From Verrucomicrobia subdivision 3 bacterium UBA693 (GTDB lineage: Bacteria; Verrucomicrobiota; Verrucomicrobiia; Limisphaerales; UBA8199): 43,011 nucleotides of DNA. The stretch is taken from the NCBI GenBank assembly GCA_002298785.1, contig DBMR01000115.1, positions 1-43,011 on the forward strand, given 5' to 3'. The notes beneath the pieces were generated by a model. It did no database searches. It had not been told where the DNA came from and saw only the letters and a program-made list of their open reading frames with translations. The translations under genes were made by a program, and so were the position numbers. Below, in pieces: positions 1 through 9,066 of this stretch. Each line of letters opens with the position of its first letter. Positions within the stretch are counted from its first letter, which is position 1.

Positions 1-82
1 TTTTAATTTGAGTCAACTCGTGCTCGCCGGGGTCGGTGCGGCGAGGCTTGAATGCGTGGCCGGCTTCCATAACATCAACGGG

Positions 83-862
83 GTGCTGACGAAAATTGTA
101 GCAGTTGCAAATCAAAAGGGCGGTGTGGGCAAGACCACCACCGCGGTTAACCTGGCGGCCTGCCTGGCCGCGGTGGGTCAGCGAGTGCTGCTGTTTGATT
201 TGGATCCCCAGGCCAATGCCACCAGCGGCGTGGGCGTGGAAAAAGTAGAGGGCGCCAGCGCCTATCGCGTGTTGCTCGGTGACGGCGGGTTGGCACAGAA
301 AGTCCAGAAGACCGCCTACCCGAACCTGGAACTGGTCCCCAGCGAGGTGGATTTGTGCGGGGTCGATGTGGAATTGGCGCGGGCGGAAAACCACCTGCAT
401 CGGTTAAGTGTCGCGCTGGCGCCAATTGCGTCGGCCCGGACCTACGATTTAATCGTCATCGATTGCCCGCCGTCGCTCGGCATTCTAACCTTGAACGCCT
501 TTGCCGCCGCGGACTATGTCCTGGTACCCTTGCAATGCGAGTATTATGCGCTGGAAGGCATTTCCATGCTCTCCAGGGTGATGAGTCAGCTCCATGATTC
601 CGGGGTGAATCCGCGGCTGGAATTGTTAGGCGTGGCGATGACGATGTACGATGGGCGCACGCGGTTGTCCCCGCAGGTGGTGGGGGAGGTGCGGGAGCAT
701 TTTGCCGACAAGGTTTTTGAAACGATGATTCCGCGCACCACGCGTCTGGCCGAAGCCCCCAGCTTTGGCAAACCGATCATCCATTACGATAAGTACAACA
801 GCGGGGCTGCTGCCTACGAGTTGCTGGCACAGGAGGTCCTGAGCCGGTTGGCCGGCAAGTAG
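83..862 (+). CDS. parA: ParA-family chromosome partitioning ATPase
   Basis: Deviant Walker-A P-loop ATPase of the ParA/Soj family, which binds DNA non-specifically when ATP-bound and moves ParB-parS complexes. The N-terminus shows KGGVGKTTT (residues about 10-18), followed by the FDLDPQ Walker A' motif and the VIDCPPS Walker B segment, and a typical ParA C-terminal half. Length from the GTG at 83 is 259 residues, normal for chromosomal ParA. The frame is open back to a TTG at position 8, but the canonical start of the fold (TKIVAVANQKGG) directly follows the GTG at 83, so that start is preferred. No parB follows; the next gene is convergent. The family assignment is secure; chromosomal rather than plasmid partitioning is inferred. 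Confidence 0.93.
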   Translation: MLTKIVAVANQKGGVGKTTTAVNLAACLAAVGQRVLLFDLDPQANATSGVGVEKVEGASAYRVLLGDGGLAQKVQKTAYPNLELVPSEVDLCGVDVELARAENHLHRLSVALAPIASARTYDLIVIDCPPSLGILTLNAFAAADYVLVPLQCEYYALEGISMLSRVMSQLHDSGVNPRLELLGVAMTMYDGRTRLSPQVVGEVREHFADKVFETMIPRTTRLAEAPSFGKPIIHYDKYNSGAAAYELLAQEVLSRLAGK

Positions 863-895
863 AACGGACTAGCCGAATCGGCGGAATCGATGTGA

Positions 896-2923
896 TCAGG
901 CGCCGGCCGGCGACGTTGCTGTCTTGCCCGAGGCCGGGCCGGTAGTGCCTGAGCCTTTCGCGCTGGTTTGGAAACTTCGCCAGAACTTCAATGGCAACAT
1001 TCCCAGCGCGATCACAATAAGTTGAGTGCCGATGAAAAGCACCAGCCAGCGGAACGCTGCATCCATGAAACCATACGAATGCAGGCCGATGCCCAGCATG
1101 TTTACACCGAACCAGGAGAAAGCGGTGATCACGTTGCCGAACACTGCCAGCGTCATGAGCCCCCGGTCGCGCACCAATCCTCCCCAGCGGGCGTGAAGCA
1201 GGACGGCATTCCAGAGCACAATGAGCAGGGCGCCGTTTTCCTTGGGATCCCATCCCCAGAAGCGGCCCCAGGATTGATCGGCCCAGATGCCACCGAGCAC
1301 GGTGCCGATAAAGCTGAAGAGCGTGGCGAAACAAACGATGGCATAAACCATTTTGGCCAGGGATTTGCCGACTTCGAGTTGCGGCCTAGCGGTGCCGCCT
1401 GTCTTCGTTACGGGCAGTTTACCTAATAAAGGCGTGAAGAGGCCGAGGAAGATATAAACCAAAGCCAGGAAACCGGCGGCGAACGTGGCCGAGTACCCCA
1501 GGGTGATGGTTACGACGTGAGTGGCGAGCCAGAAATTGGTGTCCAGGACCGCCCGCATCATCTCCATCGTATCGCCGCCCAACGCCAGGTTGTGCGCAAT
1601 GAACAGGGTAATAAAACCGACCAGCGAGCCCATGAGACTGCCGATGCCCAGCTTATAGATCCGCTCCAGGAAGATTCCCAAAACCATGGCGCCCCAGCCG
1701 ATAAAGACGGCGGAAGAGTAGAGGTTGGTCACCGGGGGGCGCGATTCCAGGTACATCCTGAAGATGAGGCCAAACGTATGGACGGCCCCACCCAGGATCA
1801 GCAGCCAGAAGGAGGAGCGGCGCAGCGATTCAGAGAGCGCGGGGGCGGCGGACATGGTGAGCAAACCCGCGCCGGCCAGCACAAAGCCCGCGATGTAAAT
1901 GATAATGGCATGCAGGAACGACTTGGTATCGTTGTAGAAGAACTCTTCGTTGCCCTTTTTGATTTGAGCGGCAAAACCTTTCTGATCGAGCCATTCCCGG
2001 TATGAAGCCACAGCGTTGTTGAACTCCGTCGGGCGGTCCTGCGCGTAGGCGCTGGCCATGGTAGCGAGGTATTTGATGGGCTGGCCGATTTGCTCATCCC
2101 GGATGCTGTCGATCAGCGCTTGCCCAAGGCTGGTCCAGTCCTCGTGCTTTTGATCGGCGCGGAAGGGCGGGATCACGAGGGGATACATCTGGCCCGCGTT
2201 GGGATCCTTCGCCAGTTGGAAGAACTCTGTAACCGGCTCCCAGAATTGTTTCATCACCGCCTGATCAAAAGACTTGCCGGCGTCACGGGCGCGCATGGCC
2301 TCCATGCCGGCGGGCATTCCTTTCTCGAAAGTGGCCAGGTCTTTTTCAAAATCGAACCAGGAGGGCGGGCGGGCGGCAGCCTTCATCATCTGGTAGACGA
2401 AGATTGCGTTGTGCAGCTTTATCACCTGTTTGTCGAGGGCGGTCCTTTGCTTATCATCGAGCGCGCGGGCCTTGCCGCCTTGCTTCTGGATTTCACCGAT
2501 GTGCGGTTCGAGTTGCGCGAACGTGTAATACCGCAGCCCGGACCGCTCCACACCTTTGTCGGCCAGGTTCAACTCTTCGAGCAAGTCCGGATGGTGGATG
2601 AGAAAGATGGGCCGGGTATCCGCTAATTCCGGCTTGAAGAAGACCTCAAGGAGCCATTCCGAGGAGCGCAGTTTCTTGGGATGGTGCCAGAATTTCCAGG
2701 AAGGAACCATTTCGAGAGGGACGTCACCGGTGGACCGGATTTGCAGGAGCGTATTACGTCCCACTGAATCCATGGGTTGAATTCGTCCGTTCATGAGCAC
2801 CGGCAGGCGCCCAAATTCGCGGGTGTGGAGAACCCCGTCTTTCTTGGGCGTGAAGACCACAAGGATCTCGATGCCGAACAGGGCCAGGAAAAACCAGGGG
2901 ATAACTTTATAGATAAGCTTCAT
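896..2923 (-). CDS. ccsA: Cytochrome c biogenesis protein CcsA (System II), with large periplasmic domain
   Basis: Integral membrane haem-handling subunit of the System II cytochrome c maturation complex, which delivers and attaches haem to apocytochromes with ResB/CcsB. One N-terminal membrane segment (residues 5-25) is followed by about 300 mostly hydrophilic residues and then a polytopic CcsA core. The core holds the tryptophan-rich WWD motif (WGRFWGWDPKENG, from about residue 552). It also has conserved histidines in VHTFGL, in the ATHVVTITLGY membrane segment, and in LHSYGF (about residue 615). At 675 residues it is roughly double a minimal CcsA because of the N-terminal soluble domain. 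The start ATG overlaps the ResB stop as ATGA, indicating translational coupling. Confidence 0.93.
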   Translation of the reverse strand: MKLIYKVIPWFFLALFGIEILVVFTPKKDGVLHTREFGRLPVLMNGRIQPMDSVGRNTLLQIRSTGDVPLEMVPSWKFWHHPKKLRSSEWLLEVFFKPELADTRPIFLIHHPDLLEELNLADKGVERSGLRYYTFAQLEPHIGEIQKQGGKARALDDKQRTALDKQVIKLHNAIFVYQMMKAAARPPSWFDFEKDLATFEKGMPAGMEAMRARDAGKSFDQAVMKQFWEPVTEFFQLAKDPNAGQMYPLVIPPFRADQKHEDWTSLGQALIDSIRDEQIGQPIKYLATMASAYAQDRPTEFNNAVASYREWLDQKGFAAQIKKGNEEFFYNDTKSFLHAIIIYIAGFVLAGAGLLTMSAAPALSESLRRSSFWLLILGGAVHTFGLIFRMYLESRPPVTNLYSSAVFIGWGAMVLGIFLERIYKLGIGSLMGSLVGFITLFIAHNLALGGDTMEMMRAVLDTNFWLATHVVTITLGYSATFAAGFLALVYIFLGLFTPLLGKLPVTKTGGTARPQLEVGKSLAKMVYAIVCFATLFSFIGTVLGGIWADQSWGRFWGWDPKENGALLIVLWNAVLLHARWGGLVRDRGLMTLAVFGNVITAFSWFGVNMLGIGLHSYGFMDAAFRWLVLFIGTQLIVIALGMLPLKFWRSFQTSAKGSGTTGPASGKTATSPAGA

Positions 2924-4095
2924 ACGGAACGACGTTTGAGGAAGCCAAAGAGATGCAGGGCAAATTGCAGGATCAAACCGACCGAGATGATGACGGTCGA
3001 AAGGTATGGCGTCAGCCAGCCGGGATTACGCACCACCTGGAAGGTGGAAGAGGCGGCGGCGTTGGCATTGGCCGCCATTTCGCCGGCGGACATCTGGTAT
3101 TGATAAAAGGTGCTGCCGGCATAGCGCAAGGGGTTGTTCATATAGATCACCGTTTCGCGTTCCTCGTTGCGCTCGGTGTTTTTCACCTTCACCCGGCTGG
3201 CGAAATTTTTCGGGATTTCCGTGCCTTTATACTTCTCGTGCGTGGCCTTGAGCAGTGTGAGGCTGAACGGGTAATAATGCCGCGTGAACCGCATCGCGAT
3301 ATTGTACTGTTTGCCATCCACGGTGAATGGTTGATCCGTGGTAGTATAGGAGGAGACCAGGAAACTGCCGACCGACTTGCCCTCTTTCGAAAGCTCGATC
3401 ACGGCAGTCGGCGTATTGCGCTGATCCATATCCGTGACCGAAGGGGTCGGTAGGACGAGAACATCCTTTAGCAATCCGGCCGTGGCGGTGGAATGCACGG
3501 CCTGCTCTGGAGCTTTAGTGCCCGGTTGCACCAGCGAGGCATTGGCCCAGCGCTTCTTCACCTTCAAAGTGAAGGGCAACCGGGAATCTGTCAGCTCCCG
3601 CTTGCGCTCCAACGTGTGCTCGGGTACCGCATACACCTGGTCGTAATCTGGATTGGACTGGTCGATGATCACCAACTCATTGCCACGGAAATCTTCCGAA
3701 TAGTTCTTGGTCTCTCCCTCGAACAACTGCATGGCGCTCTCTTTCGAGAGGACATCCGTAGCCAATTGCCCGATCAGCAGGAGGATGAGCCCGAAATGGA
3801 CCAGCCAAATCCCCGCCTTATCACGCTTGACGCCGAAACGTTTGATATGCGCGGAAACCAAGTTAATCAGCAGCACCCCGCCCACCAGGTAGCCACCCGG
3901 AAAAACCGGTATCTTCAGGCCTGAACCCTGTGGGGACCAGTACACAAACAGGCTGCGGAAAAACTCATTTTGCGCCCGGTACAATCCGAGATCCACTTGG
4001 GCGATGGTGCCCGCGAACACCAGCGCCAAACCTAGCACCAGGCAAACCACCGTCAGCCGCAACGACGACCAGAAATCAATGAATTTATCAAGCAT
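2920..4095 (-). CDS. resB: ResB/CcsB-like cytochrome c biogenesis protein
   Basis: Partner of CcsA in System II cytochrome c maturation. The 391 residues show ResB topology: membrane segments near residues 10-35, 65-85 and 95-115 (the last beginning AGIWLVHFGLILLLIGQLA), a long extracytoplasmic domain, and a final membrane helix close to the C-terminus. The phrase LRYAGSTFYQYQM late in the soluble domain is typical of ResB. It lies between the lipoprotein gene, overlapping its end by 8 nt, and ccsA, overlapping its start by 4 nt, so the three genes form one minus-strand operon. Confidence 0.92.
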   Translation of the reverse strand: MLDKFIDFWSSLRLTVVCLVLGLALVFAGTIAQVDLGLYRAQNEFFRSLFVYWSPQGSGLKIPVFPGGYLVGGVLLINLVSAHIKRFGVKRDKAGIWLVHFGLILLLIGQLATDVLSKESAMQLFEGETKNYSEDFRGNELVIIDQSNPDYDQVYAVPEHTLERKRELTDSRLPFTLKVKKRWANASLVQPGTKAPEQAVHSTATAGLLKDVLVLPTPSVTDMDQRNTPTAVIELSKEGKSVGSFLVSSYTTTDQPFTVDGKQYNIAMRFTRHYYPFSLTLLKATHEKYKGTEIPKNFASRVKVKNTERNEERETVIYMNNPLRYAGSTFYQYQMSAGEMAANANAAASSTFQVVRNPGWLTPYLSTVIISVGLILQFALHLFGFLKRRSV

Positions 4096-5233
4096 TCGGG
4101 TATTTCACGGTTTGGAGAAATTTCAGGAAAGCGGCCTTTTCTGCTTCGACCACTTGGGCGTCGCCCATCAGCTTATAGAACCAGGTGGCGCCAGACACCG
4201 GGACAATGGCGCCTATGACTCGCGCCGGTTTGCCGGTCCGCGCGTCGGTTCCGGCCAAGTCCACCAACGAGGCTTTGCCCGCGGCGACGTCGATCGTGCT
4301 TACTTGCTTGCCGAGATCTGCCGCGCTGGCTTCAGGCAGCCCAAGTTGCTTACGCCAGCGGTTGACATTCATATTCAATCCGCCACCGTCCCCAGCCGAC
4401 ATACTGACGTTGACCGCTGTCTCGGATTTTTCGCCTCCCACGACGAACTTCGCCACAAGGAATTGTCCCCCAGGAATCTCCTTCCAGGTCGAGGGCACCT
4501 GCCAATCGGGATGATCTCCGGAAGCGGCCGGGCTGGATCCTCCCGCAGCCATGGCTGGAACGCTGGTGATTGGCGGGTGGGAAGGTGGTAATTCAGAAGC
4601 CACGGCGGCTGGAGCGCTGAAATTCACGGACTTGAGAAACGATAAGAACGCGGCCCGATTTTGGTCCACCAATTCCGCATCACCCGTGGCTTTGAAAAAC
4701 CAGGCCACACCTTCCCGGCGTAACACCGTCGCGAGAATGCGGGTCTTATCTCCGGAACTCGAATTTACGCCGGATTGATCGAACAACTGCGCCTTTTCAC
4801 CGGCGATTTCCACCGGAGTGGCTAGCTTGGCCAGATCATCGGACGTGACAGCCTCCAAGCCCACCTGTTTGCGCCACCTATTCACGTTATCCAAATCGCC
4901 TCCAGCCAAACCGGGCAGGGGAACGACGCTTACGTCTACTGTCTTCCCGCTCGCCACGACTCGGAATGAAGCGGCGCGCATTTCACCGGGCGCCACTTCT
5001 TCCCAGCCTTCTGGGACTTTATAGGATAACTGCGGCATGCCGCTCTCAGCCGTTTCATGAGTATGGCCGGCGGGCATGGACTGGCCGGCGCCCGGCGTCG
5101 GGGTTGGGGATTCTTTGGCGACCTTGTACACCGAAATATCATCGCGCCCGCAACCTGCAAGGACGACGGCGAGGGTCACCGCCCAAAAACTTGTCTTGCA
5201 GCTCGGAAGCCATGAATCTGTAAAACATTTCAC
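4088..5233 (-). CDS. Lipoprotein with two tandem copies of an unnamed domain, first gene of the ccs operon
   Basis: Predicted outer or inner membrane lipoprotein of 381 residues starting at GTG. The signal peptide ends in a lipobox VVLAGC with the lipidated Cys near residue 28. After a Pro/Thr-rich linker come two related domains of about 135 residues. Both contain a VP..W.E..PG opening, the string NVNRWRKQ(V/L)GL, and a C-terminal W(F/Y)(F/Y)K..GDA..V...AAFL.FL..V block. The duplication is visible by eye. I do not recognise a named family for the domain. Its reading frame overlaps resB by 8 nt and it leads the operon, which suggests a role in or alongside cytochrome c maturation; that role is inference from position only. 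Confidence 0.82.
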   Translation of the reverse strand: MKCFTDSWLPSCKTSFWAVTLAVVLAGCGRDDISVYKVAKESPTPTPGAGQSMPAGHTHETAESGMPQLSYKVPEGWEEVAPGEMRAASFRVVASGKTVDVSVVPLPGLAGGDLDNVNRWRKQVGLEAVTSDDLAKLATPVEIAGEKAQLFDQSGVNSSSGDKTRILATVLRREGVAWFFKATGDAELVDQNRAAFLSFLKSVNFSAPAAVASELPPSHPPITSVPAMAAGGSSPAASGDHPDWQVPSTWKEIPGGQFLVAKFVVGGEKSETAVNVSMSAGDGGGLNMNVNRWRKQLGLPEASAADLGKQVSTIDVAAGKASLVDLAGTDARTGKPARVIGAIVPVSGATWFYKLMGDAQVVEAEKAAFLKFLQTVKYPNA

Positions 5234-5483
5234 TACAAATTTTTACTGTCTTTTGGGCTTCCGGGCAAGCGATTGTTCACGTTATGCCAAGAAATGCTAA
5301 GTTCGGGCAGGTGATAGTCGCGAATGCCGCGTAAGCCTCTAGAAGGATCTGCGAGGACTTACCCCAAGACTCAAACCGCACGAGCACTAAAGACCTCGAT
5401 ATCGATATCGTCTACAAGGCTATCTGCAACCTGGTAAATGGATGGCCCCTGTCTCCTCTGGACCCGGGAGTCGCCGGCAGTCG

Positions 5484-6140
5484 TCAGATTGGTTTCCGTG
5501 CCAGGGCCACGGTTTCTACCGCCTTGCGGCAACGGTTGGTGACTTCATCCCAGCGGCCGTTGATCAGGTCTTCCTTTCGGGCCAACCAGGTGCCTCCGAC
5601 CGCCGCCACACTGGGGATCCGAAGATAGGTTTCCAGGTTTGAAGGGTTAACTCCGCCTGTAGGAAGGAACCGCACCCCGGTATGGTGATAGGGAGCGGCC
5701 AAAGCTTCGAGCATTTGCACTCCGCCGAGCGCTCCAGCAGGGAAGAACTTGAGCAATTTGCAGCCTAGTTCAAGGCCTCTTTCGATCTCGCCTGCGGTTG
5801 CGACCCCAGGAATGAAGGGCAGCCTGGCAGCCTGTGCCATCTTCACGGTCTGCGGATTCAACCCCGGTGCGACGGCGAATACCGCGCCACTGGCCTTGGC
5901 CTCCTCCAGGTTTTCCTGGGTCAAAACTGTGCCGGCGCCAACTAGCATCCCGGGTCGGTGGCGCGTGATGGCCTTAATGACTTCCGCTGCCGCTTTGGTG
6001 CGGAAGGTGATCTCAACCAAAGGCAATCCGCCAGCGCTCAGGGCGTCGGCAAGTGGGATGGCTTCGGCAACGTTATCGATCGCGATAACCGGTACGACGC
6101 CAAGCCCGGCAATTTGGTCAATGATGGCTTGAGAGAACAT
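5484..6140 (-). CDS. eda: 2-dehydro-3-deoxy-phosphogluconate (KDPG) / 4-hydroxy-2-oxoglutarate aldolase
   Basis: Class I aldolase that cleaves KDPG to pyruvate and glyceraldehyde 3-phosphate in the Entner-Doudoroff pathway. The family also acts on 2-keto-4-hydroxyglutarate. The 218-residue product has the expected marks: catalytic Glu in VEITFRT (E43), the GAGTVLT loop (residues 68-74), and the Schiff-base Lys in KLLKFFPA (K131), followed by the phosphate-binding FLPTGGV segment. The open frame extends upstream to 6236, but the ATG at 6140 begins exactly where the family begins (FSQAIIDQIAGLGVVPV). It is transcribed divergently from the PQQ-repeat gene, and no other Entner-Doudoroff gene is adjacent. 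Confidence 0.92.
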   Translation of the reverse strand: MFSQAIIDQIAGLGVVPVIAIDNVAEAIPLADALSAGGLPLVEITFRTKAAAEVIKAITRHRPGMLVGAGTVLTQENLEEAKASGAVFAVAPGLNPQTVKMAQAARLPFIPGVATAGEIERGLELGCKLLKFFPAGALGGVQMLEALAAPYHHTGVRFLPTGGVNPSNLETYLRIPSVAAVGGTWLARKEDLINGRWDEVTNRCRKAVETVALARKPI

Positions 6141-6300
6141 GTCGCAATTACATAGGCCTAAGACGAATGTGGAGGTGAGGCAAGCAAGTTCTCCTCGCGG
6201 TCTGCCGGGCAACTGGCTGGTTAGCTGAGTTTGCACTGATTTTAGTGGCGGATTACTGGTTGCATTTGAGTTCGGGCTTTCGGATCATCAGACCCGATTT

Positions 6301-7551
6301 ATGAGAAGAATAACTGCGATTTCCTGTTCCCTCATCGTTGGCACCATCGCGTCAGCGCTAGTTTCGGCTTACGCGGCAGATTGGCCCCAGTGGCGCGGCC
6401 CTAACCGCGATGGTATTTCCACCGAAACCGGCTTGTTGAAGACCTGGCCGGCGGGTGGACCTCGGTTGGTCTGGAAAACGACTGGACTGGGCTCGGGTTA
6501 TTCCACCGTGTCCACCGTCGGCAATCGCCTCTACACAGAGGGTGACCTCGGCGATTCCAGCTTCGTCATCGCGCTGAACGCCGAGGATGGGAAGCAGGTT
6601 TGGACCGCTAAACTGGGTAAGTCCGGCGCCCCGGGTTGGGGTGGGTTCGCGGGCCCGCGCGCGACCCCTACCGTCGACGGCGACCAGATCTTCTCCGTAG
6701 ACCAATGGGGCTCTCTGGTGTGTCTGTCGGCCACGGACGGCAAGGAAAAATGGCGCAAAGATTTCGCCAAGGATTTTGGAGCCAACCGACCGGAATGGGG
6801 CTTTTCCGAATCCCCTCTGGTAGATGGCAAAAACCTGATCTTGACGCCTGGCGGACCCAAAGGGGCGATGGTCGCGCTCGATAAGAGCTCAGGAAATTTG
6901 GTTTGGCAGACAAAGGATTTTACCGATCCCGCCCATTATTCATCGGTCATCAAGACGGTGATTGATGGCGTTCAGCAATACGTGCAACTCACCGCCGAGC
7001 ACGTGGTGGGGGTGAGCACCGACGGCAAAGTGTTGTGGACCGCGGTGCGCAAAGGCGCCACGGCTGTGATCCCGACCCCGGTTTGCAGAGGCAACCTCGT
7101 GTATGTCACCTCCGGTTACGGCACCGGATGCAATCTTTTCAAGGTGAGTTCGGCCAATGGTCAGTTTTCAGTGCAGCAGGTCTATGCGAATAAGGTGATT
7201 CCGAATCACCACGGCGGCGTGATTCTGATCGGCGACAATGTGTATGGTTACGGCGATGGCAAGGGTTGGACTTGCCAAAACCTGTTCACCGGGGAAGCCA
7301 AGTGGCAGGATAAGTCCTTCGGCAAGGGTTCGCTGGTCTACGCTGATGGAGCATTTATCCTCCGGCAGGAGGACAAAGCGGGCACCATCGCGCTTATCGC
7401 AGCCTCTCCCGAGGGCTATAAAGAGCTGGGCCGTTTTGATCCGCCGAACACCAGTGGCAAGAACTACTGGCCGCACCCCGTGGTTTCAGGCGGACGTCTG
7501 TATATCCGTGACCAGGACGTGCTGCTTTGCTACGACCTTAAAGGAAACTGA
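6301..7551 (+). CDS. Secreted PQQ-like beta-propeller repeat protein
   Basis: 416-residue exported protein with an N-terminal signal peptide (MRRITAISCSLIVGTIASAL, cleavage likely after AYA). The body is a beta-propeller of PQQ/BamB-type blades: repeated W-rich units such as ALNAEDGKQVWTAKLG, LSATDGKEKWRKDF and ALDKSSGNLVWQTKDF. The mature start DWPQWRGPNRDGIS is the common opening of large paralogous propeller families in Verrucomicrobia and Planctomycetes. Those proteins are mostly uncharacterised and should not be called quinoprotein dehydrogenases, since no dehydrogenase active-site motif is evident. It stands alone between a divergent aldolase and a convergent rhodanese gene. Confidence 0.86.
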   Translation: MRRITAISCSLIVGTIASALVSAYAADWPQWRGPNRDGISTETGLLKTWPAGGPRLVWKTTGLGSGYSTVSTVGNRLYTEGDLGDSSFVIALNAEDGKQVWTAKLGKSGAPGWGGFAGPRATPTVDGDQIFSVDQWGSLVCLSATDGKEKWRKDFAKDFGANRPEWGFSESPLVDGKNLILTPGGPKGAMVALDKSSGNLVWQTKDFTDPAHYSSVIKTVIDGVQQYVQLTAEHVVGVSTDGKVLWTAVRKGATAVIPTPVCRGNLVYVTSGYGTGCNLFKVSSANGQFSVQQVYANKVIPNHHGGVILIGDNVYGYGDGKGWTCQNLFTGEAKWQDKSFGKGSLVYADGAFILRQEDKAGTIALIAASPEGYKELGRFDPPNTSGKNYWPHPVVSGGRLYIRDQDVLLCYDLKGN

Positions 7552-7611
7552 TCAGTCACCGGTGATTCTGTGATGCTGCCTTGCGATGGGTGCGCAAAGC
7601 GCCCGCTGGCC

Positions 7612-7980
7612 CTATTTGGCCATGGGCCAATTCGCCTGAACTAAAGCCTTGTAGCCCCCCGCCAGAGAAAAGACGTTGGTGTAGCCCATTTTTTGGGATG
7701 CTTCAGCCGTCAGTGCGGAGCGGAAGCCCCCACCGCAATACATGATGATTTCCGCGTCTTTATTGGGATACAGTCGTTCGAGGTCCCGCTCTAAAATGCC
7801 TTTCCCCAAATGCACCGCCGTCTCGGCGTGGCCTGCGGCCCATTCATGGTCTTCCCGAACGTCCATAACTATGGCCTCCGGATTTTGTGCTAATCGTTGG
7901 CGCAACTGTTCTACAGTGATTTCGCGAACAACCTGCTTTGCAGCGTCAACCAGTTTGAGAAACCCAGGACTATGATCCAT
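7612..7980 (-). CDS. Single-domain rhodanese-like sulfurtransferase
   Basis: 122-residue cytoplasmic rhodanese homology domain. It contains the MDVREDHEWAAGH signature (residues 39-51) and the active-site loop CGGGFRSA with nucleophile Cys82, followed by the LAGGYKALV C-terminal signature. Family members transfer sulfane sulfur to thiophilic acceptors; the physiological acceptor cannot be told from sequence. The six-residue loop CGGGFR is the size seen in sulfur-transferring rather than arsenate or phosphatase variants. The open frame extends 12 codons upstream, but the ATG at 7980 is the better start. It is transcribed away from the EamA transporter gene. Confidence 0.87.
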   Translation of the reverse strand: MDHSPGFLKLVDAAKQVVREITVEQLRQRLAQNPEAIVMDVREDHEWAAGHAETAVHLGKGILERDLERLYPNKDAEIIMYCGGGFRSALTAEASQKMGYTNVFSLAGGYKALVQANWPMAK

Positions 7981-8102
7981 ATGGAGGACTCTATCCCTGG
8001 CGACCCCGGTGGGCAAAACTTAATTCTTGCGATCGTGCCTCGGCAGATTCCGCTTGCTTGGGTTGCTTCGGCCGCAGGTAATACACGTTCTGTGGTGTGC
8101 TG

Positions 8103-9023
8103 ATGTCCAAATCTCGAAACATGATCCTGGCCCTCGGGCTGTTGTTTGCCGTGTTCTTGTGGGGTGCAAACAATACCGGCACGAAGGTGGTGGTGCAGCA
8201 TTGGTCCCCAATCTGGACTGGAGGCTCGCGGTTCTTTTGTGCCGGCTTGATTTTGTTGGCCATTTTGCGGTTCTCAACCTTGCTGGGGCAATTGACCCCC
8301 TTGGCCGCCGCGCAGAGTTTTGGCTTGTGGTGGCGTGGCGGGTTGAGCCTGGCCGTCTATATTATCGTCTTCAATACGGCGCTTAAACTGACTTCGGTTT
8401 CACACGTCGCACTTTATTTGGGTGCGGCCCCGGTTTGGGCGTTGCTGTGGGAACGGCAGAAATTCAGCCAGGAGGGAGCACTCCGGAAATACCTCGCCGC
8501 TGCGCTCGCCCTGCTGGGGGTATTCGTTCTGTTTTTGCCCGCGCTGCGCCAGGCGCATGGGGATTGGCGCGGCGAGGTGTTAGGATTGTGCGCGAGCGTC
8601 CTTTGGACGAATTACGGCCGGCAATGCCGGCTTTTGTCGGTTAGATTGTCCGGTGCGGAGATCAGCGCTCACACCATGTGGCGGGCGGGGGTGCTCCTTA
8701 TGCCTCTGGGTATTTTGGAAACCTGGAGCCGCGGAATTTCGCTGGAAGCCGAGGTGCTCGTGGCCCAGGCCTACTGCATCGTGGGAGGAGGCGTGGTGGC
8801 GTTTGCTATCTGGAATACCGCACTGCGTCACTGGCCGACTAGCCAAGTCTTGCTTTTCAACAACCTAATTCCCATGAGTTCCATGACCTGGGCGCATTTC
8901 TGGCTCAAGGAACCGATAACCCCGACCTTCTGGCTGGCTATGTTTCTGGTGATGAGCGGCGTGGCGCTGGGGCAGGTGAATTGGAGTTTGCCGATATGGT
9001 TTCGCAAGCTCCCTCGGGAATGA
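8103..9023 (+). CDS. EamA/DMT-superfamily permease
   Basis: Integral membrane protein of 306 residues with about ten hydrophobic segments in two homologous five-helix halves, as expected for EamA drug/metabolite transporters. The first half opens MILALGLLFAVFLWGANNTGTKV, matching the W(G)xxxxxxK pattern of the first EamA repeat. The second half contains the FAIWNTALRHWPTSQVLLFNNLIPM segment typical of the second repeat. The substrate is unknown. An in-frame GTG two codons upstream (8097) is a possible alternative start, but ATG 8103 is preferred. The flanking genes give no functional hint. Confidence 0.88.
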   Translation: MSKSRNMILALGLLFAVFLWGANNTGTKVVVQHWSPIWTGGSRFFCAGLILLAILRFSTLLGQLTPLAAAQSFGLWWRGGLSLAVYIIVFNTALKLTSVSHVALYLGAAPVWALLWERQKFSQEGALRKYLAAALALLGVFVLFLPALRQAHGDWRGEVLGLCASVLWTNYGRQCRLLSVRLSGAEISAHTMWRAGVLLMPLGILETWSRGISLEAEVLVAQAYCIVGGGVVAFAIWNTALRHWPTSQVLLFNNLIPMSSMTWAHFWLKEPITPTFWLAMFLVMSGVALGQVNWSLPIWFRKLPRE

Positions 9024-9066
9024 GTGAGCGTAGAAAGTCTTCTTTCCTGCCGGGCTAAGTTACGGC

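Noticed and set aside
777..3924. Several open frames of 60-185 codons antisense or out of frame to ccsA and resB
   Set aside because: They lie entirely within well-supported genes, lack family features, and reflect the high GC content.
5240..5268. Minus-strand promoter (TTGCCC, 17 bp, TAAAAA) before the lipoprotein gene
   Set aside because: The implied transcription start coincides with the GTG start codon, and the -35 match is weak, so I did not list it.
5397..5410. 14-bp palindrome CGATATCGATATCG between the ccs operon and the aldolase gene
   Set aside because: It is a simple alternating sequence, lies far from either start codon and has no promoter features beside it.
7557..7566. Palindrome TCACCGGTGA after the PQQ-repeat gene
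   Set aside because: Short, without a T-tract, and between convergent genes, so neither a terminator nor an operator can be argued.
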